Below, piece by piece: positions 25,613 through 33,745 of a stretch of DNA of 64,000 nucleotides. The notes under the pieces were generated by a model. That model was given only the letters and a program-made list of their open reading frames with translations. It was not told where the DNA came from and made no database searches. A program made the translations under genes and the position numbers. The DNA lies in assembly GCA_001899855.1 (NCBI GenBank), contig MKWR01000002.1, forward strand, positions 167,929 to 231,928, in the 5' to 3' direction. Position 1 is the first letter of the stretch. Every line of letters begins with the position of its first letter. This stretch comes from Lysobacterales bacterium 63-13. GTDB lineage: Bacteria > Pseudomonadota > Gammaproteobacteria > Xanthomonadales > Rhodanobacteraceae.

Positions 25613-26245
25613 TCAGCGCAGGTAGGCGCTGGCGAGCGTATTCAGATGCAGGCGTTCGGAGTCGCGCAGGAATGGCGCGATCAGCATCATCACCTGGTGG
25701 ATGCCGCGGCCGATGTCGAGCTGGCCGGATTCGCTCTTGCCATGGCGCACGGCATCGAAATTGAGCCAGAACGTCGCCACCAGCACGATGTTTTCGGCTG
25801 TGGCGCGGATCTCGTCGGCACTGGCGCGGAAGATGCCGGCGGCGGCAAGCCCGCGCATCACACCGGCGGCGTTTTCCGAGGCGCGCTTGAGGATTCGCGA
25901 GAAGTGCAGGCGCAGCTTGCGATTGCGTGAAAGGATGTCGACGAGGTCCCGATAGACGAAGCGGAAGTCCCACATGCATTCGAAGATGAGGTGCAACTGC
26001 AGCCAGACATCCTCGAGATTCGGCAGGCGGTCATCGGGCACGACCAGGGCACCATCGATGCGCTGTTCATAACGCGCAAACAGCTGGCCGATGATGTCGT
26101 CCTTGTTGCGGTAGTGGTAATAGAGGTTGCCCGGACTGATGCCGAGCTCGTCAGCGATGTGATTGGTGGTGACGTTCGGCTCGCCCTGGGTGTTGAACAT
26201 CGCCAGGGCGGTTTCGAGGATCAGCTCGCGGGTTTGACGCGCCAT
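25613..26245 (-). CDS. TetR-family transcriptional regulator
   Basis: 210-residue regulator. The N-terminal helix-turn-helix (ETALAMFNTQGEPNVTTNHI, then ADELGISPGNLYYHYRNKDD) is typical TetR/AcrR. The C-terminal ligand domain includes WDFRFVYRDLVDILSRNRKL. Lipid-pathway TetR proteins of this type often sense acyl-CoAs. Its neighbours on the same strand (acyl-CoA-binding protein) and diverging (acyl-CoA reductase) suggest it controls fatty acyl-CoA or storage-lipid metabolism. That role is inference. It lies 31 nt downstream of the ACBP gene, so probably shares its transcript. Confidence 0.9.
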   Translation of the reverse strand: MARQTRELILETALAMFNTQGEPNVTTNHIADELGISPGNLYYHYRNKDDIIGQLFARYEQRIDGALVVPDDRLPNLEDVWLQLHLIFECMWDFRFVYRDLVDILSRNRKLRLHFSRILKRASENAAGVMRGLAAAGIFRASADEIRATAENIVLVATFWLNFDAVRHGKSESGQLDIGRGIHQVMMLIAPFLRDSERLHLNTLASAYLR

Positions 26246-26276
26246 GAGGTGTCCCTGCGAGTCGGCGAAGCGCTGC

Positions 26277-26534
26277 TCAGGCGCTCAGCTTGGCGACCAG
26301 ATCGATGTACTTTTGCTGTGCTTCGCTCTGCGAGGTGCCCTTGAGCTTCGCCCAGGCCTCGTACTTGGCGGTGCCGACAAAATCGAAGAAACCGGGTTTC
26401 GGGCCGGAGACGTCACCATCGGCACCCTGCTTGTACAGGGCGTACAGCTTGAGCAGGGTGTCATTGTCGGGCCGCTCGGCCAGTTTCTTGATGTCTTCGG
26501 CGGCTTTATCGAAGCTGGCTTGAAGCTTTGACAT
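26277..26534 (-). CDS. Acyl-CoA-binding protein (ACBP)
   Basis: 85-residue four-helix ACBP, a family common in eukaryotes and scattered in bacteria. MSKLQASFDKAAEDIKKL, LLKLYALYKQGADGDVSG, and KYEAWAKLKGTSQSEAQQKY cover all the acyl-CoA contact regions, including the conserved Tyr/Lys of YKQ and the KxxAW motif. The start at 26534 is used; the upstream extension overlaps the divergent promoter region. It probably buffers long-chain acyl-CoA for the neighbouring reductase. It diverges from that reductase with 191 bp between starts. Confidence 0.92.
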   Translation of the reverse strand: MSKLQASFDKAAEDIKKLAERPDNDTLLKLYALYKQGADGDVSGPKPGFFDFVGTAKYEAWAKLKGTSQSEAQQKYIDLVAKLSA

Positions 26535-26725
26535 GGGATTTCGACCTGGTTGGTTGCGCCCCCTGCGCTCGAACTTTCTATCATGCACCCCGAAGCCGGT
26601 CAACGCGATTGCGCATGCGTGGCAAGGAAATCGTCGCCCGACTATGCTGTCCACGAGGCGGCGTCCGCGCGCGTCGGCTGCGGCGGAATCATTGCGAATT
26701 TTTCAATCTGGAATGGAGTGGGGAG

Positions 26726-28720
26726 ATGACATATTTCGTGACCGGTGCAACCGGATTCATCGGGCGGCACCTGCTGGAAAAACTGCTGTTGCGCAAGGGC
26801 CGGATCTATTGCCTGGTGCGCAAGGAGTCGCTGCCGAAATTCAATGACCTGTGCGCGCGCCTGGGTGCCGGCAAGGATCGCCTGGTTGCAGTTACCGGCG
26901 ATCTGGGCAAGCCGCGACTTGGCGTGACGCCAGCCATGCTGAAGAACCTCAACGGCAAGGTCACGCACTTCTTCCATCTCGCCGCACTCTATGATTTTGC
27001 CGCCGACGAAAGCAGCCAGGTCACCGCAAACATCGACGGCACGCGCCACGCCCTGCAGTTGGCCGAGGCGATCAAGGCCGGATGTTTCCATCACACCAGT
27101 TCGATCGCCGCCGCCGGCTTGTATCCCGGCGTCTTTCGCGAGGACATGTTCGATGAGGCGGAAGGGCTCGACAATGTCTACTTCCGCACCAAGCATGAAT
27201 CCGAAGGCCTCGTGCGCAAGGAGTGCAAGCGTCCATTCCGCATCTACCGGCCGGGCATCGTCATCGGCAATTCGCAAAATGGTGAAATGGACAAGATCGA
27301 CGGGCCATATTATTTCTTCGGCCTGATCAAGAAATTGCGCGAAGTCCTGCCGCCGTGGATGCCGACCATCGGCATCGAGGGTGGACGCCTGAACCTGGTG
27401 CCGGTCGACTGGGTTGCCGCGGCCATGGACCACATTGCCCATCAGCCCAAGCTGGATGGGCATTGCTTCCATCTGACCGACCCGGCACCACGACGCATTG
27501 GCGAGGTGCTCAACATCTTTGCCGAAGCAGGCCATGCGCCGAAGATGAGCATGCGCCTGGACGCGCGCATGTTCGCCTTCATCCCCAGTGCGGTACGCCA
27601 CGCCTTGTCCAACCTGCCGCCGGTGCGACGCATGGTCAACGTGTTCCTGCGTGATTTCGGCATACCGGTCGAGGTCATGCGCTTCATCAACTATCCGACG
27701 CGCTTCGATACCCGGGAAACCGATCGCGCCCTGCGCGGCTCGAAGATCAAGCTGCCCAAGCTGCAGACCTACGCCTGGCGCCTGTGGGATTACTGGGAGC
27801 GTCATCTCGATCCGGCCTTGTTTGTCGATCGCTCCTTGTCGGGCAAGGTCCGGCGCAAGGTCGTGGTCATCACCGGCGGCTCGTCAGGGATCGGCAAGGC
27901 GGTCGCGATCAAGGTCGCGGCAGCCGGCGCCAAGGTAGTCATCTGCGCACGCGGCGAAGATGAGTTGGCCGCCGCCAAGCTGGAAATCGAGAGTGCCGGG
28001 GGCACCTGCCACACCTACAAGGTCGATCTCGCCGAACTGGCTTCGTGTGACAGCTTCGTCAAGCAGGTCCTGGACGAGCATGGCACGGTCGATGTCCTGA
28101 TCAACAACGCCGGACGCTCGATTCGCCGGGCGATCGCATCGAGTTACGACCGCTTCCACGACTTCGAGCGCACCATGCAGCTCAACTACTTCGGTTCGCT
28201 GCGCCTGATCATGGGTTTCCTGCCGAAAATGGCCGAACGCCATCGTGGCCACATCATCAATATTTCCTCGATCGGCGTACTCACCAATGCACCGCGCTTT
28301 TCCGCCTACGTGGCATCGAAGGCTGCACTCGATGCCTTCTCGCGTTGTGCCCAGGCGGAGTTCTCCGACCAGGGCATCAATTTCACCACCATCAACATGC
28401 CCCTGGTGAAGACGCCGATGATCGCGCCGACCAAGATGTACGATTCGGTGCCGACCCTGAGCCCGGAAGAGGCGGCGGACCTGGTTGTCGGGGCGATCAT
28501 CGAACGCCCGGTCCGGGTTGCCACACGTACCGGAGTATTCGCCCAGCTGTTCTACTCCGTGTCACCGCGCGCCTACGAGATCGTCATGAACACGGCATTC
28601 CGCCTGTTCCCCGATTCGTCGGCGGCGAAAGGGCTCAAGGGCGTGCGTGAGGAAAAGCAGCAAGGCCCATCGTCGGAACAGGTGGCCTTTGCCGCCTTGA
28701 TGCGTGGCGTGCACTGGTAG
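26726..28720 (+). CDS. Two-domain fatty acyl-CoA reductase (Marinobacter FAR type)
   Basis: 664-residue protein with two Rossmann SDR domains, matching in length and motif order the Marinobacter alcohol-forming fatty acyl-CoA reductase (Maqu_2507) and mycobacterial AcrA1. The N-terminal domain has VTGATGFIGRHLLEKLL and an active-site YFRTK near residue 151. The C-terminal SDR domain begins near 380 with VVITGGSSGIGKAVA, followed by NNAGRSIRR and YVASK near 527. It is expected to reduce fatty acyl-CoA to aldehyde and alcohol for wax esters. ATG 26726 has a strong GTGGGGAG ribosome site. The phenotype is inferred; no wax synthase is in the window. Confidence 0.9.
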   Translation: MTYFVTGATGFIGRHLLEKLLLRKGRIYCLVRKESLPKFNDLCARLGAGKDRLVAVTGDLGKPRLGVTPAMLKNLNGKVTHFFHLAALYDFAADESSQVTANIDGTRHALQLAEAIKAGCFHHTSSIAAAGLYPGVFREDMFDEAEGLDNVYFRTKHESEGLVRKECKRPFRIYRPGIVIGNSQNGEMDKIDGPYYFFGLIKKLREVLPPWMPTIGIEGGRLNLVPVDWVAAAMDHIAHQPKLDGHCFHLTDPAPRRIGEVLNIFAEAGHAPKMSMRLDARMFAFIPSAVRHALSNLPPVRRMVNVFLRDFGIPVEVMRFINYPTRFDTRETDRALRGSKIKLPKLQTYAWRLWDYWERHLDPALFVDRSLSGKVRRKVVVITGGSSGIGKAVAIKVAAAGAKVVICARGEDELAAAKLEIESAGGTCHTYKVDLAELASCDSFVKQVLDEHGTVDVLINNAGRSIRRAIASSYDRFHDFERTMQLNYFGSLRLIMGFLPKMAERHRGHIINISSIGVLTNAPRFSAYVASKAALDAFSRCAQAEFSDQGINFTTINMPLVKTPMIAPTKMYDSVPTLSPEEAADLVVGAIIERPVRVATRTGVFAQLFYSVSPRAYEIVMNTAFRLFPDSSAAKGLKGVREEKQQGPSSEQVAFAALMRGVHW

Positions 28721-28756
28721 GGCACGGATGCGCCAACGGATCCGGAGTTGGCGTCA

Positions 28757-28803
28757 GCATTCGCCTGCGCCAGCTCCTGCGTTGTCGGCATACAGGCCAT
28801 CCA
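28757..28803 (-). repeat. Single copy of the hairpin repeat family, locus 3
   Basis: Read on the minus strand from 28803, the sequence GGCCATGGATGGCCTGTATG is followed by CCGACAACGCAGGAGCTGGC, homologous to the units at 8354 and 25463. It begins directly behind the terminator of the minus-strand phasin gene and lies between two convergent genes. The long arm pairing is degenerate in this copy. Confidence 0.75.
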
Positions 28804-28836
28804 TGGCCATAAAACTCCTCGTCAGCGGGTGACGAG
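28800..28836 (-). terminator. Intrinsic terminator of the phasin gene at 28861-29505
   Basis: On the minus strand, CCTCGTCA pairs with TGACGAGG around CCCGC, followed by AGTTTTATGG. It is about 30 nt downstream of the phasin stop. The repeat unit starts at the end of the T-tract. Confidence 0.75.
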
Positions 28837-28860
28837 GGGTTTGTGCAGGAGGTTTGCAGA

Positions 28861-29505
28861 TTACCTGGCGGAGGGTTTCTTCTTCGCCGCCGCCTTCTTC
28901 GCGGGCGCGGCCTTCTTTTTTGCGGCAACGCTGCTGCCCTTGCCGCTGACCTGCTTGAGCTGGGCGGATTCGAGCTCGCGGGCAACGTCGGCCAGTTCGT
29001 CCCTGACCCGTGTCACCGAGCGGGTCGCGCCGCTCTTGCTCGAGGTCGGGCGGGTGGCTGGCTTGGCTGCCGGTTTGGCATTCAGCTTGTGCACTTCGCG
29101 GGCGAGTTCCTCGACACGCTGGGTCAGCGCCTTCACTTCCGTGCTGCCGGGGACGCCAAGGTGGTTCAGCGCCCGCGAAACGCGGTTCTCGAAGACCTTT
29201 TCAAGCTTGTCCCAGGTCTCCTGGCTGCGTTCCTTGACCTGGCCCACCGCTGCTTCGACCGCGCCGCGTGCTTCGTCGGCCTTGCCTGCGGTCAGCTTGC
29301 GGGTCTTCTGCTCCAGCGAGACACCCTCGCGCACCAGGGCTTCGAACAAGCGCGTGCCTTCATCCTGGGCCTTGGCAAAGGCACCGAGACCGGCCAGCCA
29401 GATGTGCTGCGCGGATTCGACAATCGATTTTCCGCTGGCGCGAGCTGCCGGCTTGCTCGGAGCGGGGTTGGCTTTCGATTTCAGCTTCGGCTTGGGCTTG
29501 GACAT
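28861..29505 (-). CDS. Phasin-family protein with histone-like Lys/Ala tail (PhaF-like)
   Basis: 214-residue protein. An N-terminal basic leader (MSKPKPKLKSK) precedes the phasin core AQHIWLAGLGAFAKAQDEGT. It continues through a heptad-rich region (VKALTQRVEELAREVHKLNA) and ends in a tail of repeated AAKK/PAKK units. That architecture matches PhaF of Pseudomonas, in which the histone H1-like tail binds DNA and links granules to the nucleoid. The start at 29505 excludes a proline-rich upstream extension. It is paralogous to the shorter phasin at 25011, which lacks the tail. Confidence 0.87.
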   Translation of the reverse strand: MSKPKPKLKSKANPAPSKPAARASGKSIVESAQHIWLAGLGAFAKAQDEGTRLFEALVREGVSLEQKTRKLTAGKADEARGAVEAAVGQVKERSQETWDKLEKVFENRVSRALNHLGVPGSTEVKALTQRVEELAREVHKLNAKPAAKPATRPTSSKSGATRSVTRVRDELADVARELESAQLKQVSGKGSSVAAKKKAAPAKKAAAKKKPSAR

Positions 29506-29601
29506 TTCGGGTTCCTTCGATGGAGTGGGCACGGGCGCGCCCGGATGAGGACTCATTCTATCGGTGGCCGATAGAGCAAGTAATCGATGAATGGCAACCG
29601 C

Positions 29602-30912
29602 TCACGAGTTTGTCGATGACGCTTTGCCGCGCACCGGCGCGGTATTCCTGCGTGCCGGCGTGCGCCGCTTGCGCGCCGGCTTTTCCTGTTCCAGCGCGCG
29701 ATCAAGATCTTCCAGTGCCCGGTGCAGTTGCGAAGTCGCTTGCGAGCGCCGCGGCGGCTTTTGTTCGAGGCCTGCCAGCAAGGTGCGATCAGGGTCGTCG
29801 AGGACGCCGTCGCGCAAGCTCAGGCCATGTCGTTGCAGCAGCGGGCCAAGAACCTTGCGATGCCGGCGCAGGTCGTTCAAGGTCGATTGATAGGCATGTT
29901 CGGCGAGGTCGTGGCGATTGGCAAAGCTGAAGATGTTGGTGAAGAACATGTCCGTGTCGTCGTTTTCAGGCTCGATCAGGAGCAGGTCCGATCCGCTGTA
30001 CTTGCGCTCGTACTTGGGAATGCTCGCCTGCATGCGCGACTGCAGCAGGGTGCGGAACATCTGCGACAGCACGACCGGCAGGCCGCCTTCGATCAGGCTG
30101 CTTGGCGAACCCTTGCCGAGGGCACTGGCCGTGGCGGTGTCGATCGGGACCAGGGGATTGATCGCAAGCACCAGGTCGGCACCCGCTTCCATCGCCACCG
30201 ATGCATGCACGGTATGGCGCAAGGCGCCGTCGACGTGATAGCGGCCATTGATGAGCACCGGCGGATACAGTCCGGGCAGGGCGGAACTGGCCTCGATCGC
30301 GCGCGAGATCGGTACATCGTCGTAGCCGGGTGTACCGAAGCGGATTGCCTGGCCGCTGTCCAGTTCGACGGCGACGATGACCAGCTTGCGCCCCAGTTCG
30401 CGGAAATCATTGCTGCGGCCATGCGCGGTGAATGCCTTGCGCATGAAGCGTTCGATCGCCTCGTTGTCGAACAGGCCGGTGGGCAGGATGCTGCCGAGCT
30501 TGATCAGGCTGTCGCTGACGCGAAGGTCGAAGGGATGTCTGGCGAACTCGGCAAGTCCGCTCAGCAGGAGGCGCGGCATGCCGGAAAGCCGGCGCAGGTA
30601 TTCCCAGATTGCCGGGCGCACGAAATCCTCGGCCTTGAACTTGAACTGGTCGGAATCGTTGCTGACGAAGATGCGGCAAAGTTCGGTGGTGGTCAGGCGA
30701 TTGGCCAGGCTGGCGGCGATATAGGCACCCGAGCTGATGCCGACATAGACATCGAGCGCATTCATGTCCAGGCCTTCGATGGCGTCATCGAGGGCACGCA
30801 TGGCACCGACCTCGAAGATCCCGCCGATCGGGCCGCCGCCGGCAACGGCGAGGCCGATCTTCGAACGGGTCGAGCTGCGGACGGGCTTGTGCGCGGCCTT
30901 GATGACGAGCAT
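29602..30912 (-). CDS. Patatin-like phospholipase
   Basis: 436-residue patatin-family acyl hydrolase. The oxyanion motif GGGPIGG spans 25-31, the nucleophile Ser60 sits in GISSG, and the catalytic aspartate lies in HVDGALRHT near residue 229, giving the Ser-Asp dyad. The C-terminal ~60 residues are basic and end in an Arg/Ala-rich tail. Patatins are found on PHA and lipid granules. Its start overlaps the stop of the PHA-granule family gene (TGATG), so it is co-transcribed with it. A storage-lipid role is inferred from this context. Confidence 0.88.
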   Translation of the reverse strand: MLVIKAAHKPVRSSTRSKIGLAVAGGGPIGGIFEVGAMRALDDAIEGLDMNALDVYVGISSGAYIAASLANRLTTTELCRIFVSNDSDQFKFKAEDFVRPAIWEYLRRLSGMPRLLLSGLAEFARHPFDLRVSDSLIKLGSILPTGLFDNEAIERFMRKAFTAHGRSNDFRELGRKLVIVAVELDSGQAIRFGTPGYDDVPISRAIEASSALPGLYPPVLINGRYHVDGALRHTVHASVAMEAGADLVLAINPLVPIDTATASALGKGSPSSLIEGGLPVVLSQMFRTLLQSRMQASIPKYERKYSGSDLLLIEPENDDTDMFFTNIFSFANRHDLAEHAYQSTLNDLRRHRKVLGPLLQRHGLSLRDGVLDDPDRTLLAGLEQKPPRRSQATSQLHRALEDLDRALEQEKPARKRRTPARRNTAPVRGKASSTNS

Positions 30913-31187
30913 CAGTTGATCTGCTCGTCGAGGTGGCGGTTGATCTCGCTTTCAATCATCGACTTCATCATGCCCATGACGAAACCCAGCTTGGCGTGCA
31001 CATGGACCTCGCCTTTTTCCAGGGCGATGTGGCCGTCGACGCCACTGCGCGAAAAGGCCAGCGTGTTGCCTTCCCAGTCGCATTCCAGATCGAATTCCTT
31101 GGCCATGGACTTGGCCAGCTTGTTGACCGCCTTGCGCGCTTCGGCAATTGAGAGTTGGTGTTTGCGCCGAATATCGATTTGCGCCAT
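30912..31187 (-). CDS. Polyhydroxyalkanoic acid system family protein (PHA_gran_rgn)
   Basis: 91-residue protein beginning MAQIDIRRKHQLSIAEARKA and containing FDLECDWEGNTLAFSRSGVDG (two adjacent landmarks) and a C-terminal SMIESEINRHLDEQIN. This matches the PHA_gran_rgn family (putative PHA granule regulator). The molecular function is unproven. The start at 31187 is chosen over an arginine/cysteine-rich upstream extension. It is the first gene of a two-gene unit with the patatin. Confidence 0.87.
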   Translation of the reverse strand: MAQIDIRRKHQLSIAEARKAVNKLAKSMAKEFDLECDWEGNTLAFSRSGVDGHIALEKGEVHVHAKLGFVMGMMKSMIESEINRHLDEQIN

Positions 31188-31438
31188 GCAGGTTCTCCGG
31201 TTCCGGCAACACGGGGGCGTTGCGCGGCAATGCCTATGATGCCTCAGGATCCGATGTTGCAGAAGCTCCTGCCGAGGCTTTCCGTTCCCCTGCGGCGCCC
31301 ACTGTGCGGCATGCCTGGCACGCCGGGGCGATGACGCCGCCAGTCCCTGGCGCAAAGGCCGGGAACGCCCGCGAAAGGGCAGGTGTCACGCTTGCTTCAT
31401 CCTGCTAAAGTGCCGACACCTTGCCAGCGCGTGCACCG

Positions 31439-32269
31439 ATGCGTCTAAGTTTTTCCAGCGGAGAACATGCGGATGTCCTCGTCGAGGGCGGCGTCACCGG
31501 CATTGGTGCCGCGCAGGACAATGCGATCAGGCTCGAATTCGGCGGCGTCCAGCCCTGGCACGCACGCCTGGTGATCGACAAGCGCGGCGCGATCCTCGAA
31601 GTGCTCGATCCGCGGGCACGGACCCACGTCAACGCGCGACCGATCGTCGAAAAGGCCCTGCTCAGGCTCGGCGACGTGGTCAGTTTTGATTCCGTCGCCG
31701 TGACACTGAAACCCGACAGCGACAAGGCGATCGATACACGCGTGCCAGCCGAGGCCACCAGCGGGACACCCCGCGAGTTCTCGCGCGTGGTCCTGCGTGG
31801 TGTTTCCGGCGTCCACTACGGCAAGACGATCGGCGTGGGCGCGCGCCTGGTCATCGGCAATGGCAGCCGCGGGCTGGATATCGACGAGCCGCAAACGGGC
31901 GAGCTGCACGCCTCGATCGATGCAACCGAAGAGGCCATTCATTTTCGTGACATCGGTTCGGCACATGGCACTGAAATCAACGGTGTGCTGGTGAAGACCG
32001 CCGTGCTGCATCCGGGTGACCAGATCAACTTCGGGCGCAACCGCTTCGTCCTTGAAGCGCCAGGTTATCCGCTGCGCGGGCAGAGCATGCCGACACCGGC
32101 CAACCAGGCACCCGCCATCACCCAGACCCTCGATGCCATCCAGATCGACGATCCCGTGCCGTCAGCACCGCCCGTCGAGGACAGCGGATCGGGCATCTGG
32201 TGGCTGATCGTCGCCGCAGGGTTGATCGGGCTGGCGATTGCCGCCCTGATCTGGTTCGGCAACTACTGA
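31439..32269 (+). CDS. Tandem FHA-domain protein with C-terminal membrane anchor
   Basis: 276-residue protein. The first FHA-like domain (about 5-85) is degenerate. The second (about 120-205) has the canonical order GARLVIGNGSRG, SIDATEEAIHFRDIGSAHGT and EINGVLVKTAVLHPGDQINFG (separate landmarks). A proline-rich linker leads to one C-terminal transmembrane helix (IWWLIVAAGLIGLAIAALIW). FHA domains bind phosphothreonine. The domains would face the cytoplasm if the tail is a simple anchor. No kinase, phosphatase or type VI secretion gene is nearby, so the partner is unknown. Confidence 0.82.
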   Translation: MRLSFSSGEHADVLVEGGVTGIGAAQDNAIRLEFGGVQPWHARLVIDKRGAILEVLDPRARTHVNARPIVEKALLRLGDVVSFDSVAVTLKPDSDKAIDTRVPAEATSGTPREFSRVVLRGVSGVHYGKTIGVGARLVIGNGSRGLDIDEPQTGELHASIDATEEAIHFRDIGSAHGTEINGVLVKTAVLHPGDQINFGRNRFVLEAPGYPLRGQSMPTPANQAPAITQTLDAIQIDDPVPSAPPVEDSGSGIWWLIVAAGLIGLAIAALIWFGNY

Positions 32270-32611
32270 CTCGATCCGTCCGCGGATCGCCCCACGCCGA
32301 AAGCATCATGCGCAGCCTGACCCGGCTGCCTCGGCCTGCAACCACGCAGCTTGACCGAGGCGCAGGCCATGCTTCGCAATTTGCGGCCGCATGCAGGCAT
32401 CCGCGCAGCATGGCCGCGCCTTTCCGCCGGCGACAAGCGGGCGTCGTGGCGCGCTGCGGCAGTGCGATGCTGCGGGAGGGATTGGTCCAGCAAAGCCCTG
32501 TTTTCCAATCGACTTGCAGACATGCTGCAATGCGACATATCGTTGTGACCCGGCAGCGGCGGCCTTGCGCTGCGCTGCTTTTCCTCCAATGACGATCCAC
32601 GGGAGTTGCGC
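32270..32611. other. 340-bp intergenic region upstream of serC
   Basis: No credible gene on either strand; the long minus-strand open frame through it is a shadow of serC. No repeat, RNA gene or clear promoter was recognised. The strong GGGAG ribosome site of serC lies at its right end (32601-32605). Confidence 0.5.
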
Positions 32612-33694
32612 GTGACGCGTGCCCACAATTTCAGTGCCGGCCCGGCCGCCTTGCCGGAAGAGGTCTTGATCCAGGCCCGCGAGGAGATGCTCGAATGGGG
32701 CGGTGCGCGTGCGTCGGTGATGGAGATCAGCCATCGCGGTCGTGATTTCGTGGCCTTGGCCGAGGAGTCCGAGGCGGATCTGCGCACCTTGATGGCCATT
32801 CCCTCGAACTATCGCGTGCTCTTCCTGCAAGGCGGGGCCACCCAGCATTTCGCGCAGATCCCGATGAATTTCGCGAGGCCCGACCAGGTCGCCAATTACG
32901 TTGTCAGTGGTGCCTGGGGTGAAAAAGCGGTCAGGGAAGCAAAGCCCTACGTGCAGGCTCGCATCAGCGCAAGTTCTCTGGATTCCGGCTACACGCGGAT
33001 CCCGCCGCGTGCCGGCTGGGATCTGGATGCCAACGCGGCGTACGTGCATTACACGCCGAACGAGACGATCCATGGCGTCGAGTTCCAGGAAATCCCCGAA
33101 GTGGGCGAGATCCCCCTGGTCGCCGACATGTCCTCGGACATACTTTCGCGACCCATCGATGTCTCGAAGTTCGGCCTGATCTACGCCGGTGCGCAGAAGA
33201 ACATCGGTGCCTCGGGCCTGGTCATCCTGATCATTCGCGAGGACCTGCTCGAGCGCTGCCCGGACAACATCGCGCGCATCTTCAATTACGCCGAACACGC
33301 CGCCAATCATTCCCTGTTCAACACGCCGAACACCTGGGGCTGGTACCTGTCCTCGCTGGTGTTCAAGTGGCTGCAGGCGCAAGGTGGCGTCACCGTCATC
33401 GGCGAGCGCAACCGGATCAAGGCCGAACGCCTGTATGCGGCCATCGACGATTCCGGTTTCTACACGAATCCGGTCAGCGTGGATGCGCGCTCGTGGATGA
33501 ATGTGCCGTTCTTCCTGCCGCGCGCCGAGTTGAATCCGCTGTTTCTCGAAGAGGCCGACGCCCGCAACCTGATCGGCCTCAAGGGGCACAAGCTGCTCGG
33601 CGGCATGCGTGCATCGATCTACAACGCGACGTCGCTGGCGGCGGTTGAGGCATTGATCGATTTCATGGGTGATTTCGCACGTCGTCACGCGTGA
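32612..33694 (+). CDS. serC: Phosphoserine aminotransferase
   Basis: PLP enzyme converting 3-phosphohydroxypyruvate to phosphoserine, and also needed for pyridoxine synthesis. The 360-residue protein starts MTRAHNFSAGPAALP, with GTG 32612 placed six bases after GGGAG; the TTG at 32606 is too close to that site. The PLP lysine lies in YAGAQKNIGASG, and HNFSAGPAALP and IEVVNLK-type regions are conserved. It begins the serC-pheA-hisC-aroA-cmk-rpsA-ihfB supra-operon typical of gammaproteobacteria. Confidence 0.97.
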   Translation: MTRAHNFSAGPAALPEEVLIQAREEMLEWGGARASVMEISHRGRDFVALAEESEADLRTLMAIPSNYRVLFLQGGATQHFAQIPMNFARPDQVANYVVSGAWGEKAVREAKPYVQARISASSLDSGYTRIPPRAGWDLDANAAYVHYTPNETIHGVEFQEIPEVGEIPLVADMSSDILSRPIDVSKFGLIYAGAQKNIGASGLVILIIREDLLERCPDNIARIFNYAEHAANHSLFNTPNTWGWYLSSLVFKWLQAQGGVTVIGERNRIKAERLYAAIDDSGFYTNPVSVDARSWMNVPFFLPRAELNPLFLEEADARNLIGLKGHKLLGGMRASIYNATSLAAVEALIDFMGDFARRHA

Positions 33695-33745
33695 GGGTGA
33701 TCCTCACGGGACGCTCAGGATTCGGTCAACTCGGGGTATGCGGCC

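Noticed and set aside
26640..26725. Sigma-54 promoter upstream of the acyl-CoA reductase
   Set aside because: TGGCAAGG is present but no GC element lies at the required spacing.
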